A model generated the notes under the pieces. That model was not told the DNA's origin. It was given only the letters and a program-made list of their open reading frames with translations, and did no database searches. Source: JALZAI01 sp038212215 (GTDB lineage Bacteria; Actinomycetota; Actinomycetes; Mycobacteriales; Jatrophihabitantaceae). Taken from it: a DNA stretch of 61,745 nt. The stretch is taken from NCBI GenBank assembly GCA_038212215.1, contig JBBQUT010000028.1:1-61745 (forward strand). Reading direction: 5' to 3'. This document shows, in pieces, positions 9,542 through 19,059 of this stretch. Positions within the stretch are counted from its first letter, which is position 1, and the number at the start of each line of letters is the position of its first letter. The translations under genes were made by a program, and so were the position numbers.

Positions 9542-9955
9542 ATGAGCACGCCGGTCCGGGCAACCGGGCGAACGCTGGGGGAACTCGAACGCATGGCTCT
9601 TGACGACGGCATCAACGGCGCTGCCCGCCTGGGCGAGCTGTGGGACGGCGCGCTGCGCGTGAGCTTCCGGCTGGGCTACGACACCGGTCACCAGCGCGGG
9701 GTGGCCGTCGGCCGGGCTGAGGAGGCCACCGCCTGGCAGGCGATCGTGACCGGCTACTCGGCCGTGCTCACCCAGCCCTCCCGTGAGGAGCTTGCTCGAC
9801 GGCGCAGGTCCGGCAACGAGCCATGCTCGGCGCGCTGCGACCGGTGCAGCCAGTGCGTCCGTGCGGCCGTGGTGGCCCGGAACCTGACGCGGTACGGCGG
9901 CCCGGACTACCCAGGCGCCGCAGCGACTCAGCGGCTGGGGGTGGGCCGTCGATGA
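9542..9955 (+). CDS. hypothetical conjugation-operon protein
   Basis: 137 aa from ATG 9542. It is helical, with a glycine-rich central part (SFRLGYDTGHQRGVAVGRAEE) and a Cys-rich tail (CSARCDRCSQC) that could bind metal. The stop overlaps the start of the coupling-protein gene (ATGA at 9952). I do not recognise a family. Its fixed place between the two conjugation ATPases suggests an accessory role in transfer. Confidence 0.65.
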   Translation: MSTPVRATGRTLGELERMALDDGINGAARLGELWDGALRVSFRLGYDTGHQRGVAVGRAEEATAWQAIVTGYSAVLTQPSREELARRRRSGNEPCSARCDRCSQCVRAAVVARNLTRYGGPDYPGAAATQRLGVGRR

Positions 9956-11880
9956 CCGAGCCGCAGAGGCGACCCAACGACGGATTGCTGCCTCTGATCG
10001 CGTTGCTGACCGGTCTCGGCATCGCGCTGATGGCGTGGTGGCCGATCGTCACTGTCGCCCACCTACATGCCCACGGCCGTAGCGATCGGCCCGTCCCGGT
10101 CAACCCGGCCAAGCTCGCGGTTGGCCTGGCCCGCCACACGGTGATGTGGCCGGGCGACCCGGTGCTTTGGCTATACGGGGCGCAACTGGCTCTGGTCATC
10201 GTCGCCGCTGTGGCGTTGTGGCGGGCCGGGCGACGCCGCGCTCTCGGCCGGACCCGCGCGGACCGGGCCACCCGCCACCTCTCCCGCCCGTCAGAACTGG
10301 TGGGACTCACCCCGAGCCAGGTCCGAGAGTCATCACACCGTCTACGCCCCGGCGTCGTCGGCGACGACTCGGACCAGCACGGGGTGCTGCTCGTCGAGAC
10401 GCTGCTGAGCCGCACGCCTCTGCGGATGTCATGGGAGGACATCGCCGTGGTGATCGCCGGCCCCCGCGTCGGCAAGACCACCAGCAACGTCGTTCCCGCG
10501 ATCGTCGCCTACACCGGCCCGGTCAAGACCAGCAGCAACAAGCCCGACAGCCACGACGCCACCCGCGAGATCCGCGAGCGACGTGGGCGGGTGTGGCTGT
10601 GCGACCCGCAGAACTTGGTTGGCGCGGTCGGATCATCCGGCGGCTCTGGCAGTGGCTACCGGGCCGATGGTCCCGCGTTCTGGTGGAATCCGCTCGCTGA
10701 CGTCACCGAACTGTCGGTGGCCCGCGAGCTGGTCCAGGTCATGATCGACACGACGGTCGACGCCGACGCTAAACCCGACGCGTACTTCCACCCGACGGGC
10801 AAAGCGACCCTGGTCAACTACGTCTTCGCCGCCGCGCTGGCCGGCAGGACGCTGCTCGACGTCGACGCGTGGCTGTCCGACGTGCAGGACACCGAGGCCG
10901 CCAGCATCCTCACGCAGCGCGGGTTCCCGGCCGCGGCCGCTCAGATCAAGGCGGTCCTGGCGAAGCCGGACCGGCAGCGTGATGGTGTCCTCGGCACCGC
11001 GCAGAGCTGGCTGTCGGTGATCACTGACCCCCGCTACGCCGCCTGGATCACCCCGTCCGCCGGTTCCAAGGACGATCGGAAAGCCAGGTTCGAGCCGGCC
11101 GCGTTCGTCCGCTCGAGTGCGGACACGATCTACCTGCTCAGCCAGGAGGGTCCGGCCTCGGCGGCGTTCGTGACCACGGCGCTGAACGCGGCGATCGACC
11201 GGGCCGCGATCGCCTACGCCCGCACGCTGCCCGGTAAGCGGCTGACCAACCCGGTGCTGTCGATTCTTGACGAGGCGGCGAACACCATCCGCGACACCAC
11301 CTTGCCGGACAAGGCCAGCCACTACGGGTCACGCGGGCTGCCCACGGCCATCGTGCTGCAGTCCTGGTCCCAGGGCGTGCAGGTATGGGGCGAGCGGGGC
11401 ATGCGCAAGCTGTGGTCCGCGGCGAACGTCAAGATCTACCTCGGCGGTGTTGCCGAGACCGAGTTCCTCAAGTCGATGTCGGACCTGGTCGGGGACCGCG
11501 ACGAGCGGTACTGGACCTCCAGCAGCAACCGCGGCGGCACCTGGGGATCGGGCACCTCCTCGACCTCGACGACCGAGCAGCTGCGCCGCGTCCCGATCAT
11601 GTCCGTCGCTGAGCTCGCCGCGCTGCCGCGTGGTCGGGCCCTGCTGTTCTCCAGCGGCAACCGGCCCGCGCTCGGCCGGCCCGCACCCTGGATGGCCGGT
11701 CCCTACGCCGAGCAGATCAGCGCCTCCCTGGCCAAGTGGGAGACCGAGGACCGCCGTGAACGGCGCGTCGCCGAGACCAGCTCGGCGGGCGCCGAGGCGC
11801 GGCGCGCGGAGTTGCGCGACCACATCCTGAACGACGAGCGCCTGGCCTCGTCGCTGAGCAACGAAGGAGTACTGCTGTGA
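9952..11880 (+). CDS. VirD4/TraG-type coupling protein
   Basis: 642 aa from ATG 9952. Two N-terminal membrane segments (LLPLIALLTGLGIALMAWW, then LWLYGAQLALVIVAAVAL) anchor it. They are followed by the ATPase domain: Walker A GPRVGKTT at about 169-176, the characteristic LCDPQN strand, and Walker B VLSILDEAAN at about 434-443. The segment LPTAIVLQSWSQGVQVWG and later SSSNRGGTWGSG fit TraG/VirD4 (TraM-recognition) proteins. It should deliver the relaxase-DNA complex to the secretion channel. The last codons overlap the GTG of the next gene, so expression is coupled. Confidence 0.85.
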   Translation: MTEPQRRPNDGLLPLIALLTGLGIALMAWWPIVTVAHLHAHGRSDRPVPVNPAKLAVGLARHTVMWPGDPVLWLYGAQLALVIVAAVALWRAGRRRALGRTRADRATRHLSRPSELVGLTPSQVRESSHRLRPGVVGDDSDQHGVLLVETLLSRTPLRMSWEDIAVVIAGPRVGKTTSNVVPAIVAYTGPVKTSSNKPDSHDATREIRERRGRVWLCDPQNLVGAVGSSGGSGSGYRADGPAFWWNPLADVTELSVARELVQVMIDTTVDADAKPDAYFHPTGKATLVNYVFAAALAGRTLLDVDAWLSDVQDTEAASILTQRGFPAAAAQIKAVLAKPDRQRDGVLGTAQSWLSVITDPRYAAWITPSAGSKDDRKARFEPAAFVRSSADTIYLLSQEGPASAAFVTTALNAAIDRAAIAYARTLPGKRLTNPVLSILDEAANTIRDTTLPDKASHYGSRGLPTAIVLQSWSQGVQVWGERGMRKLWSAANVKIYLGGVAETEFLKSMSDLVGDRDERYWTSSSNRGGTWGSGTSSTSTTEQLRRVPIMSVAELAALPRGRALLFSSGNRPALGRPAPWMAGPYAEQISASLAKWETEDRRERRVAETSSAGAEARRAELRDHILNDERLASSLSNEGVLL

Positions 11881-12695
11881 GTGACTCATCGAACGGGCGA
11901 GAGGTCGAACTGGACCAGCACGGGCAGGCCGGGCGTCAGGTGTCGGCGCTGCTGTCCGCGGCGCTGGCGGCGGCCCAAGCCGCCGCGCAGGTCGCCGCCC
12001 AACGCGCTCGCCAGCACACTCGGCAGGCCGAGCAGCACACCCGGCAAGCCGAGCAACGGACCCGTGAGCACCAGCGTCAGGCCCAGCAGGCCGACGCCGC
12101 TGTGCAGCGGCAGCTCGAGCGGCAACAGCGCACCGAACAGTCGGTGCGTCACCGCCAGTGGGGTCTCAAGCCCACCGCCCAATGGCTGCACGACAACCCG
12201 CTGTCCGCGGCCGCTGCCTGGGCGTCGGCCGACGTGCACCGCGGCGACGACCCGGTCGCCGTCCGGCACGCCGCGCAGTGGGAGAGGGTGTTTCAGCGGG
12301 AAGGGATCGACGTCGACGACGTCCGCGCGAACGCGCCCGCCGCGGTCGCGGCCGCCGAGCAGGCGCACGGCACCGCGACAGGCTCGTCCACGTCGGGCGG
12401 ACCGGCCGAGGTCGCCGGCGAGCTCGCGGCGGCCGAAGTGGCCGCCGGTGCTGTGGTGGCGGGAGCGGTCGACGTCGCCGAGGTTGCCGGGCAGGGCCAC
12501 GGCCCCGGTGCTGCGACGCAGTGGTCGGCCTACGCCGACGGCGCCCCGGCCGCGGCGCTCGGCGGCCGCGGGGTGTCCATCCCGCCGCGCCAGGTGCTCG
12601 CTCAGGCACGGGAGACACCCGACCTGGCGGCCACCGCGGCGCAAGGGTCAACCCGCGCGGCCGAGCTGATCCCGTCCACGGGCCTGGACCGATGA
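11877..12695 (+). CDS. coiled-coil hypothetical protein
   Basis: 272 aa from GTG 11877, which overlaps the preceding TGA. Residues about 25-95 are an Ala/Gln/Arg-rich coiled coil with near-repeats (RQAEQHTRQAEQRTREHQ). A short conserved-looking patch follows (WGLKPTAQWLHDNPL), then an Ala/Val-rich tail. The family is unknown to me. Position after the coupling protein suggests a transfer accessory protein. Confidence 0.65.
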   Translation: MSDSSNGREVELDQHGQAGRQVSALLSAALAAAQAAAQVAAQRARQHTRQAEQHTRQAEQRTREHQRQAQQADAAVQRQLERQQRTEQSVRHRQWGLKPTAQWLHDNPLSAAAAWASADVHRGDDPVAVRHAAQWERVFQREGIDVDDVRANAPAAVAAAEQAHGTATGSSTSGGPAEVAGELAAAEVAAGAVVAGAVDVAEVAGQGHGPGAATQWSAYADGAPAAALGGRGVSIPPRQVLAQARETPDLAATAAQGSTRAAELIPSTGLDR

Positions 12696-13081
12696 CCGAC
12701 GACGAGCTGCCCAATTTCGTCTATAGCTGCGTCGAGGACTTTTTCATCAACCTGCTCGCGCCGACCATCGAACGTCGGCTCGATGCTTCCGGCGCCGGCA
12801 CGCTCACCTGGTGCCCCCGGTGGTGGCAGCACCCGGAGGCGATCGCCCGCCTTGAGGCACTGTGGCGCGCGTGGGAGGTGTGCCGAGACGTCGACGGCGA
12901 GGCCCCATCGCGTTGGTTCTGGCAGCACTGCGACCCGATGCTCACTGTCCTCATGGATGCGAAGACTGGCCCGCTGAGCGACTGCAAACCAGACGAGCAC
13001 CGCAAGTACATCAACGCCCGCCACCTACCCTGCGAGCAAGCTCCCACGGGGTTCTGGGGGAGCTTGCTTGAGCTAAGTTAG
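12692..13081 (+). CDS. DUF4913-type protein
   Basis: 129 aa from ATG 12692, overlapping the stop of the previous gene. The central WCPRWWQHPEAIARLEALWRA pattern, followed by a paired Trp and His/Asp (WFWQHCDPMLTVLMD) and a Cys-His tail (SDCKPDEHRKY), matches the DUF4913 family, common on actinobacterial conjugative elements and phages. Function unknown. It closes the operon; a strong hairpin overlaps its last codons. Confidence 0.75.
   Translation: MTDDELPNFVYSCVEDFFINLLAPTIERRLDASGAGTLTWCPRWWQHPEAIARLEALWRAWEVCRDVDGEAPSRWFWQHCDPMLTVLMDAKTGPLSDCKPDEHRKYINARHLPCEQAPTGFWGSLLELS
13035..13068 (+). terminator. hairpin overlapping the end of the conjugation operon
   Basis: Perfect arms GCAAGCTCCC (13036-13045) and GGGAGCTTGC (13058-13067) enclose a 12-nt loop, extendable by an A-T pair. 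It overlaps the last codons of the DUF4913-type gene. There is no T-tract, so termination would be of the poor-U type common in actinobacteria. Confidence 0.5.
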
Positions 13082-13305
13082 CCGCCGCCGTGGCGTCGAC
13101 GCAGGGGTCTCAGCTAGGAGTACAGGAAGCGCAGCACTTCTGCGTCACCGTGCGCAGGCTGCAGCTTGAACTTGGAGCCCTTGTCTAGCCCGGGTTATTC
13201 ACGTGCTGGGCGGCCTGTCGGCGTGTAGATGAGAGAAAGTGCCTGCCGCGTAGGCGATTCTGTGATTGCTGAAGTCAACGGATCGTCAAACGTGGAGGCA
13301 CTTCC

Positions 13306-13827
13306 TTGGTGGAGCATAGACGTGCTCGGGCGCGGTTGGTCGTCACGGCGGATGGGTCCGGGGTGGTGTCGCATGCCGGTGCTCGGTTGCTGTCGGATCT
13401 GGCGGATCAGACGACGCTGACCGCCCGGCTTTCGAGCGGCCTGTGTGGGCTGGCTCGGCGCCGGACCCAGCACGATCCGGGTCGGGTGTTGACTGATCTG
13501 GCGGTCGCGATCGCCGACGGCGCGGAGTGCATCAGCGACGTCGCGACGCTGGTGGATCAGCCTGGTCTGTTCGGTCCGGTCGCCTCGGACACCACAGTGT
13601 GGCGACTGCTCGAACGTCTCGACGCTGCGCAGCTGGCGCGGGTTGCGTCGGCCCGAGCTGAGGCGCGGGAGGTTGTCTGGGCGCAGCGGGCCGAGGTGAC
13701 CGGTTCGGCGTTCCCGCCCGCGGTCACCGCCGGTCGCGAGGTCGAGGAGCTGCGCATCGACCTGGACGCCAGCGTCGTAATCGCCCACTCGGAGAAAGAA
13801 CAGGCGACCCCGACGTTTACATGTTGA
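13306..13827 (+). pseudogene. IS1380-family transposase, N-terminal part
   Basis: From about 13306 the frame carries the IS1380 N-terminus (VVSHAGARLLSDLADQT, FGPVASDTTVWRLLERL). It runs up to the first catalytic Asp region (ELRIDLDASVVIAHSEKEQA) and then leaves homology at TPTF, where the inserted unit begins. The continuation (KETFGFHQML) is found 3.87 kb downstream. Inactive as it stands. Confidence 0.85.
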
Positions 13828-13896
13828 CTGAACTAACGAGCATGACGGGCGTGGCGTTGACGGGCGGGCGAATGGTGCCGACTTACGGTCCGGGCT

Positions 13897-15159
13897 ATGG
13901 CCGATGTGCTGGGCGGAGAGCGTGATCTTGCGTCGCTGATCGTGCCGAGGGTTGGTGCGGTCGTCTCGGCCGATGACGTGTGGGAACCGGTTCGGCTGCT
14001 GGACTCGACCGGCGCTGCGGTTGGTGTGGTGCGGGGGTTCTTGCAGGATCTGCAGGCGGTGGGACGATCCGTGGCGACGCAGCGTTCGTATGCGATGGAC
14101 TTGCTGCGGTGGTTCCGGTTCGGCTGGGCCATCGATGTGCGGTGGGATCTTGCGACTCGGGTCGAGGCCCGTGATTTCTGCCGCTGGCTGTCGTTGCGGG
14201 ACAAGCCGCGGGCGGCGGGAGCGGCCGCTCGCGCGGTGCGTGGTCAGCCGAACGCGGTGACGGGCCGGCCTGGGCCGGGTGATCGGTATGCGGCGGCGAC
14301 ACGGGCGCATTCGGAGACGGTGCTGCGGGTGTTCTACGAGTTTCATCGCGACGCCGGGACTGGCCCGATGGTCAACCCGTTCCCGCTGGCACGGGAGCGT
14401 CAGGGTGGACGGCCGAACGCGCACCACAACCCGATGCAACCGTTCCGGACCGAGCGGGTGGGGTTGTATCGGCCACGGGTGCCCAAGCGGATCCCGCGCT
14501 GCATCCCTGACGAGTTGTTCAACCAGCTGTTCGCCGGGCTCGGCTCGCACCGCGACCGGGCGTTAGTCGCGCTCTGGGTCTCGACCGGAGCGCGGGCCGC
14601 AGAGCTGCTCGGCGCCCGCTGCGGAGATGTCGACCCGGGCCAACAGCTGGTCACCGTGGTCCGCAAGGGCAGCCGCGCGGTTCAGCAGCTGCCGGCCTCA
14701 CCGGACTCGTTCGTCTGGCTGCGCCTCTATCAGGCAACGCTCGAGGAAGGCGCGCCGGCCGGCCGCGACGATCCGCTATGGCTGACGCTGCGCAGACCGC
14801 GGCGGCCGTTGACCTATCCCGCAGCCAGGGCGATGTTCGCTCGCGCCAGCGGTGCGTTGGGCGCGAACTGGACCGTTCACGACCTGCGCCATACCGCCGC
14901 GTATCGGATGGCGCGCGACCCGCTGGTGCCCTTGACCGACGTGCAATGGGTCCTTGGACACGCCCAGCTGTCGACCACGCAGATCTACCTCACGCCCATG
15001 CCGGGCGACGTGATCGCCGGCATGCTTGCCCACCATCGACGCAGCGAGCAGACCGGTGAGACTGAGCCGGTTTGTCTTGACCCCGAGGCGCTGGGCGCGG
15101 TCTCTAATGGCTATCGCCGCGACACGCTGGATGTGCTGTTCGACGGCCGGTCCCGATGA
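13897..15159 (+). CDS. tyrosine recombinase, TnpA-like
   Basis: 420 aa from ATG 13897. The N-terminal core-binding domain (VGVVRGFLQDLQAVGRS, YAMDLLRWFRFGWA) precedes a complete catalytic domain: Arg I in WVSTGARAAELLGAR, Lys in TVVRKGSRAV, HDLRH at about 328-332, the His/Trp position in VLGHAQLSTTQIY, and the nucleophile Tyr there. All catalytic residues are in place, so it should be active. Its TGA overlaps the next ATG. Confidence 0.85.
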   Translation: MADVLGGERDLASLIVPRVGAVVSADDVWEPVRLLDSTGAAVGVVRGFLQDLQAVGRSVATQRSYAMDLLRWFRFGWAIDVRWDLATRVEARDFCRWLSLRDKPRAAGAAARAVRGQPNAVTGRPGPGDRYAAATRAHSETVLRVFYEFHRDAGTGPMVNPFPLARERQGGRPNAHHNPMQPFRTERVGLYRPRVPKRIPRCIPDELFNQLFAGLGSHRDRALVALWVSTGARAAELLGARCGDVDPGQQLVTVVRKGSRAVQQLPASPDSFVWLRLYQATLEEGAPAGRDDPLWLTLRRPRRPLTYPAARAMFARASGALGANWTVHDLRHTAAYRMARDPLVPLTDVQWVLGHAQLSTTQIYLTPMPGDVIAGMLAHHRRSEQTGETEPVCLDPEALGAVSNGYRRDTLDVLFDGRSR

Positions 15160-17648
15160 CCGCAACCGTCCTGACCAATGCGGGCGCTGCGGCGTCGGCC
15201 GCCGGTGTCGTCGGCGTCGGCCCGGATATGCAGCAGCTGCGCGGCTCCTACCCGCCCCGGATTTGCGCACCGCGCTGGCCGGCGACCGAACTGTCCGCCG
15301 AGGCGGTGCTGGCACGGCTGCTCACCGCGCCGTTCACCGCCGACATCGAGAACAACCGCGAAGCGCTGCAACGCCGCCGACGCGGCCTGCGACGGGTGTT
15401 GGGATGGCTGGGCGACCAGCCCGGCGACACATGGCAGGCTCGGTGGCTGGCCAGCGGCGCGGACGCGATGGGCAACGCCGCATGGTGGTCACTGGTGCTC
15501 GCGTGGGTCCGGCCACGGCGAGCCGGCGACGGGGTGACGGTGACGAGCAACCTTCGAGTCTGCGGGCAGATACTCGTCAGCGCCGACGTGATCCGCCCCA
15601 GCCTGGACTGGGTGCTGACTCCACGTGCACCGCAGAATCTGGTCGCCTCGATGGCCCAACTGCGGGACCCCGCCGGCTTCGCCGAACTCGCGGCGCTCTG
15701 CGACGCGTCCCCGGCCGGGCGGACAATGAAGACTGCGGCGTTGCGCCGTGCGGCGACAATCCTCGCCGTCAAGGGCGGCACGCTGCGCGAAATCACGGTC
15801 GGGGACTGCCTGGAACTGTCGGCCGCGGTCGATAGCCGGTCGGTGCGCCGCAACGCGGCGATGGGGTTCTACGAACTGCTGCACACGATGGGCGTGTTCG
15901 GGCCGGTCGCCCCGGCGCGGATGCGGGCGTTCGCCACCACAGGCCAGCTCAGCCCGGCGCAGCTGATCGACCGGCACGGCATCGAATGCCGCCCGGTCCG
16001 CGACCTGCTCGTGGCCTACCTGCAGGAACGGCAACCGATGCTGGATCACACCAGCCTGGCCAGTCTCGCCGCTGCGCTGGGCGGGTTGTTCTGGCGCGAT
16101 CTGGAACGCCACCACCCGGGCATCGACTCGCTGCAGCTGCACCCCGACGTCGCCGCCGCGTGGAAACAACGCGTGATGATCAAGACCCGGCGGGTCGTCG
16201 GGCCGGACGGCCAGATCAGCCAGGTCCGGGAACGACGCGCCGGCGGCCTGCACAACCTCGCCGGTGTCCGCGCGTTCTACCTCGACATCGCCCAGTGGGC
16301 GATGGAAGAACCGAGCCGGTGGGGACCGTGGGCGGCGCCGTGCCCGATCCGCGCCGAGGACCTGGCTCGGCAGAAGGAACTCCGCTCCCGCAAATCCCGC
16401 ATGGACCAGCGCACCCGTGAACGGCTGCCCGTGCTGCCGCTGCTCGTGCGGCACGTGCACACCCTCCGAGTCGACGCCTCCGCCCGACTGCAGGTCGCGC
16501 ACGACACCGCGCCCGGGACGACGTTCACCGCAGCCGGCGGCGAGCTGCGCCGCAGCACGACCGGCGCCGAATCCGCCCGGACCTGGGCCGAACACCCCGC
16601 CGGCGGCGGCAAGCGCCGCGACCTGACCGGGGAGGAAGACCGCGCGTTCTGGACCTGGGCGGCCGTGGAAACCCTGCGACACACGGGTATTCGCATCGAG
16701 GAACTCACCGAACTGTCCCATCACAGCCTGATCCAATACACGCTTCCCGGCACCGGCGAGCTCGTGCCGCTGCTGCAGATCGCGCCGTCGAAAACCGACA
16801 CCGAAAGGCTGCTCGTCGTCAGCCCGGAACTCGCCGACGTCCTGGCCGCCATCATCACCCGCATCCGGCAACCCGACGGCGCCGTCGGCGCCGTCACCTC
16901 CTACGACTCCCACGAACGGACCTGGAACCCGCCGATGCCGCTGCTGTTCCAACGCCGGTTCAGCATCGAGCAGCGCGCCATCCCCGCCGCCACCATCCGC
17001 GACTGGCTCAACCGCGCCCTCGACGGCAGCGGCATCACCGACGCCTCCGGGCAGCCGCTGCGGTTCACCCCGCACGACTTCCGCCGCCTGTTCATCACCG
17101 ACGCCGTGCTGCACGGCATGCCCCCACACATCGCCCAACTCGTCGCCGGCCACCGCGACATCAACACCACCATGGGCTACAAAGCCGTCTACCCCGAGGA
17201 AGTCATCAACGGGCACCGCGCGTTCATCGCCCGACGCCGAGGCCTGCGCCCGAGCGAGGAATACCGGGTCCCCACCGAGCAGGAATGGGAAGAGTTCCGC
17301 GGCCACTTCGAACGCCGCAAGCTCGCCCTCGGCACCTGCGGCCGCTCCTACGCCACGCCGTGCATCCACGAACACAGTTGCTTGCGATGCCCACTCCTAC
17401 GACCAGACCCAGCCGAACGAGACCGACTCGTCGAGATCCGCGACAACCTCATCGCACGCACCGCCGAAGCGCGCCGCGAAGGTTGGCTCGGCGAGGTCGA
17501 AGGACTGCAGATCAGCCTCGATGGCGCCCGCCGGAAACTCGACCACGTCGACCAGATCACAAACCACCGCCGCAGCCTCCCACTCGGCATCCCCACCTTC
17601 AGCGACACCGCCGGACGCACCCTCACCGGCCCCACCACGCTGAAATGA
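15156..17648 (+). CDS. large tyrosine recombinase, TnpB-like, with Cys-rich tail
   Basis: 830 aa from ATG 15156, translationally coupled to the upstream recombinase. A long N-terminal region precedes the catalytic domain at about 500-690: Arg in TLRHTGIRIEELTEL, Lys in IAPSKTDTERLLVV, HDFRR, and VAGHRDINTTMGY with the nucleophile Tyr. A C-terminal zinc-ribbon-like segment (CGRSYATPCIHEHSCLRCP) follows, as in other long recombinases of this type. It is probably a partner of the 420-aa recombinase in moving the unit. Confidence 0.85.
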   Translation: MTATVLTNAGAAASAAGVVGVGPDMQQLRGSYPPRICAPRWPATELSAEAVLARLLTAPFTADIENNREALQRRRRGLRRVLGWLGDQPGDTWQARWLASGADAMGNAAWWSLVLAWVRPRRAGDGVTVTSNLRVCGQILVSADVIRPSLDWVLTPRAPQNLVASMAQLRDPAGFAELAALCDASPAGRTMKTAALRRAATILAVKGGTLREITVGDCLELSAAVDSRSVRRNAAMGFYELLHTMGVFGPVAPARMRAFATTGQLSPAQLIDRHGIECRPVRDLLVAYLQERQPMLDHTSLASLAAALGGLFWRDLERHHPGIDSLQLHPDVAAAWKQRVMIKTRRVVGPDGQISQVRERRAGGLHNLAGVRAFYLDIAQWAMEEPSRWGPWAAPCPIRAEDLARQKELRSRKSRMDQRTRERLPVLPLLVRHVHTLRVDASARLQVAHDTAPGTTFTAAGGELRRSTTGAESARTWAEHPAGGGKRRDLTGEEDRAFWTWAAVETLRHTGIRIEELTELSHHSLIQYTLPGTGELVPLLQIAPSKTDTERLLVVSPELADVLAAIITRIRQPDGAVGAVTSYDSHERTWNPPMPLLFQRRFSIEQRAIPAATIRDWLNRALDGSGITDASGQPLRFTPHDFRRLFITDAVLHGMPPHIAQLVAGHRDINTTMGYKAVYPEEVINGHRAFIARRRGLRPSEEYRVPTEQEWEEFRGHFERRKLALGTCGRSYATPCIHEHSCLRCPLLRPDPAERDRLVEIRDNLIARTAEARREGWLGEVEGLQISLDGARRKLDHVDQITNHRRSLPLGIPTFSDTAGRTLTGPTTLK

Positions 17649-17669
17649 CCCCGCCCCAACCGTCACCCG

Positions 17670-18620
17670 ATGTCCCATTTGTCTAGTGCAGAGAACAAAG
17701 AGACGTTCGGGTTCCACCAGATGCTCGCGACCTTGGACAACACCGGTGAGTTCCTGGCCGCGCAGCTTCGTCCCGGCAATGCCGGTGCGAACATCGCCGC
17801 CGACCACATCGCAGTGTTGGATGCGGCGTTGGCGCAGATCCCCGACCAGCACCGTTTCGGGACACCGATCCTGGTCCGTGCCGACACCGCCGGCACCACG
17901 AAGGCGTTCCTGGCCCACATCGTCGGCCTGCGCGGTCAGGGCATGACGCTGGACTTCTCCGTCGGCTGGCGCCTCGGCCAACCGGGCAACGCGATGCACG
18001 AAGCGATCGCCGCCCAGCCCGATCGGCTCTGGGAGCCGGCCATCGACACCGACAACGAGTTGGCCGAGCCTGCCGGCGTGCTCGAGCTGACCGCGCAGCT
18101 GCTGTGGATCAGCCCGCGGGCGCTGGCCGACTACCCGGCCGGGATGCGGATCATCGTGCGCCGTGAACGACCGCACCCCGGCGCCCAGCTGGATCTGTTC
18201 GAGACCTCGGCCGGCTGGCGCTATACCGCGTTCGCGACCACCAGCCGCATCGGGCAACTCGCGTGGCTCGACGCCCGGCATCGAGCGCACGCCCGGGTCG
18301 AGGACCGCATCCGCTGCGCCAAAGACACCGGCATGCGCCGGTTCCCGTCGCGGGAGTTCGGCATCAACCAGGCCTGGCTGATGGGGGTCATGATCGCCGT
18401 CGACCTGCTCGCCTGGGCACAGACCCTGATCCTGCACGACCAGCCCGACCTGGCCAAGGCCGAACCGAAGACTCTGCGCTACCGGCTGCTGCACAGCGCC
18501 GCAAGAATCACCCGAGGACAACGAAGGATCCGGCTACGCATCGACCGCACCTGGCGCTGGGCCACCGTGCTCGCCCTCGCCTTCCAGCGCCTCGCCGCGC
18601 TGCCACAACCCGCTACCTGA
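17670..18620 (+). pseudogene. IS1380-family transposase, C-terminal part
   Basis: True homology begins at about 17693 with KETFGFHQMLATLDNTGE. It continues through the second Asp region (TPILVRADTAGTTKAF), DFSVGWRL and the late acidic region (VEDRIRCAKDTGMRRFPS), then ends with the usual C-terminal helices. The residues before KETFG come from the inserted unit's end. It completes the protein begun at 13306. Confidence 0.85.
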
Positions 18621-18818
18621 CACCGCCACCGCCGACCCAACGAACACACCGGAGCAGCTGGCACTCGCAGGCCAGGCGCTCACCGCTGCCCGACCGCGGG
18701 CAACGAGCCACGAAGATCAACTCATCCCGGAACGATCAAGACTGCGACTCTGACGGATAAGCAGGGTTAGTGAGCGAAGAAGCCACGAACGAAGCCGTGA
18801 AAATGGCAAGCATGGTAA

Positions 18819-18980
18819 TCACGACTCGACCCTATTCGCCCGGTCCTCTGTCACCTGACGGAGCAGTTGGGTTGCTTTAAGTCCTCGTTTATCTGCTTCG
18901 TTTCTCCACCAGTCCCAGCATGAGCGCCGCATACGAAACGCTATCGGGGCCGTAGGGTCGTCTAACTTTGGTCGGGCCAT
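18819..18980 (-). CDS. small ribbon-helix-helix-like regulator
   Basis: 53 aa from ATG 18980 (MARPKLDDPTAPIAFRM), with the form of a small ribbon-helix-helix/Arc-type protein: a short strand (PIAFRM) followed by two helices (SCWDWWRNEADKRGL, KATQLLRQVTEDRANR). The frame is open to 19055, but that start lies inside a palindrome and has no RBS. A TCGTAAC / GTTACGA palindrome sits 3-28 bp upstream of the ATG, as expected for autoregulation. Confidence 0.5.
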   Translation of the reverse strand: MARPKLDDPTAPIAFRMRRSCWDWWRNEADKRGLKATQLLRQVTEDRANRVES

Positions 18981-18982
18981 AT

Positions 18983-19008
18983 TCGTAACGTAATCCAATT
19001 TGTTACGA
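18983..19008. promoter_or_regulatory. palindromic operator candidate
   Basis: Perfect 7-bp arms TCGTAAC (18983-18989) and GTTACGA (19002-19008) are separated by 12 AT-rich bases. They lie immediately upstream of the small ribbon-helix-helix-like gene starting at 18980. Placement and symmetry suggest an operator overlapping its promoter. Confidence 0.45.
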
Positions 19009-19059
19009 CAATCCAACGAAATGGCAGAAAAGTTTACTGGCGCCGACGAGCGCATCTGG

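Larger units (their letters stand above)
13828..17692 (+). mobile_element. two-recombinase (Tn554-like) unit inserted in the IS1380 transposase
   Basis: The interval between the two halves of the IS1380 transposase holds exactly two overlapping tyrosine-recombinase genes and little else. I saw no inverted repeats at its ends, which fits tyrosine-recombinase transposons of the Tn554/RIT kind. A third small gene (the tnpC type) is not visible. The exact ends are uncertain by a few bases. Confidence 0.6.
13185..18770 (+). mobile_element. IS1380-family element, split by a second element
   Basis: Imperfect terminal inverted repeats are visible. The left end reads CTAGCCCGGGTTATTCACG from 13185, and the complement of the right end reads CTAACCCTGCTTATCCGTC up to 18770. 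Between them the transposase is cut in two (13306-13827 and about 17693-18620) by a 3.87-kb two-recombinase unit. Without that insert the element would be about 1.7 kb, normal for IS1380. I could not find a clear target-site duplication. Confidence 0.6.

Noticed and set aside
15489..17375. 628-codon open frame on the minus strand
   Set aside because: It is the antisense shadow of the 830-aa recombinase: low-complexity Ala/Gly/Arg composition, no RBS, and the sense strand has clear catalytic motifs.
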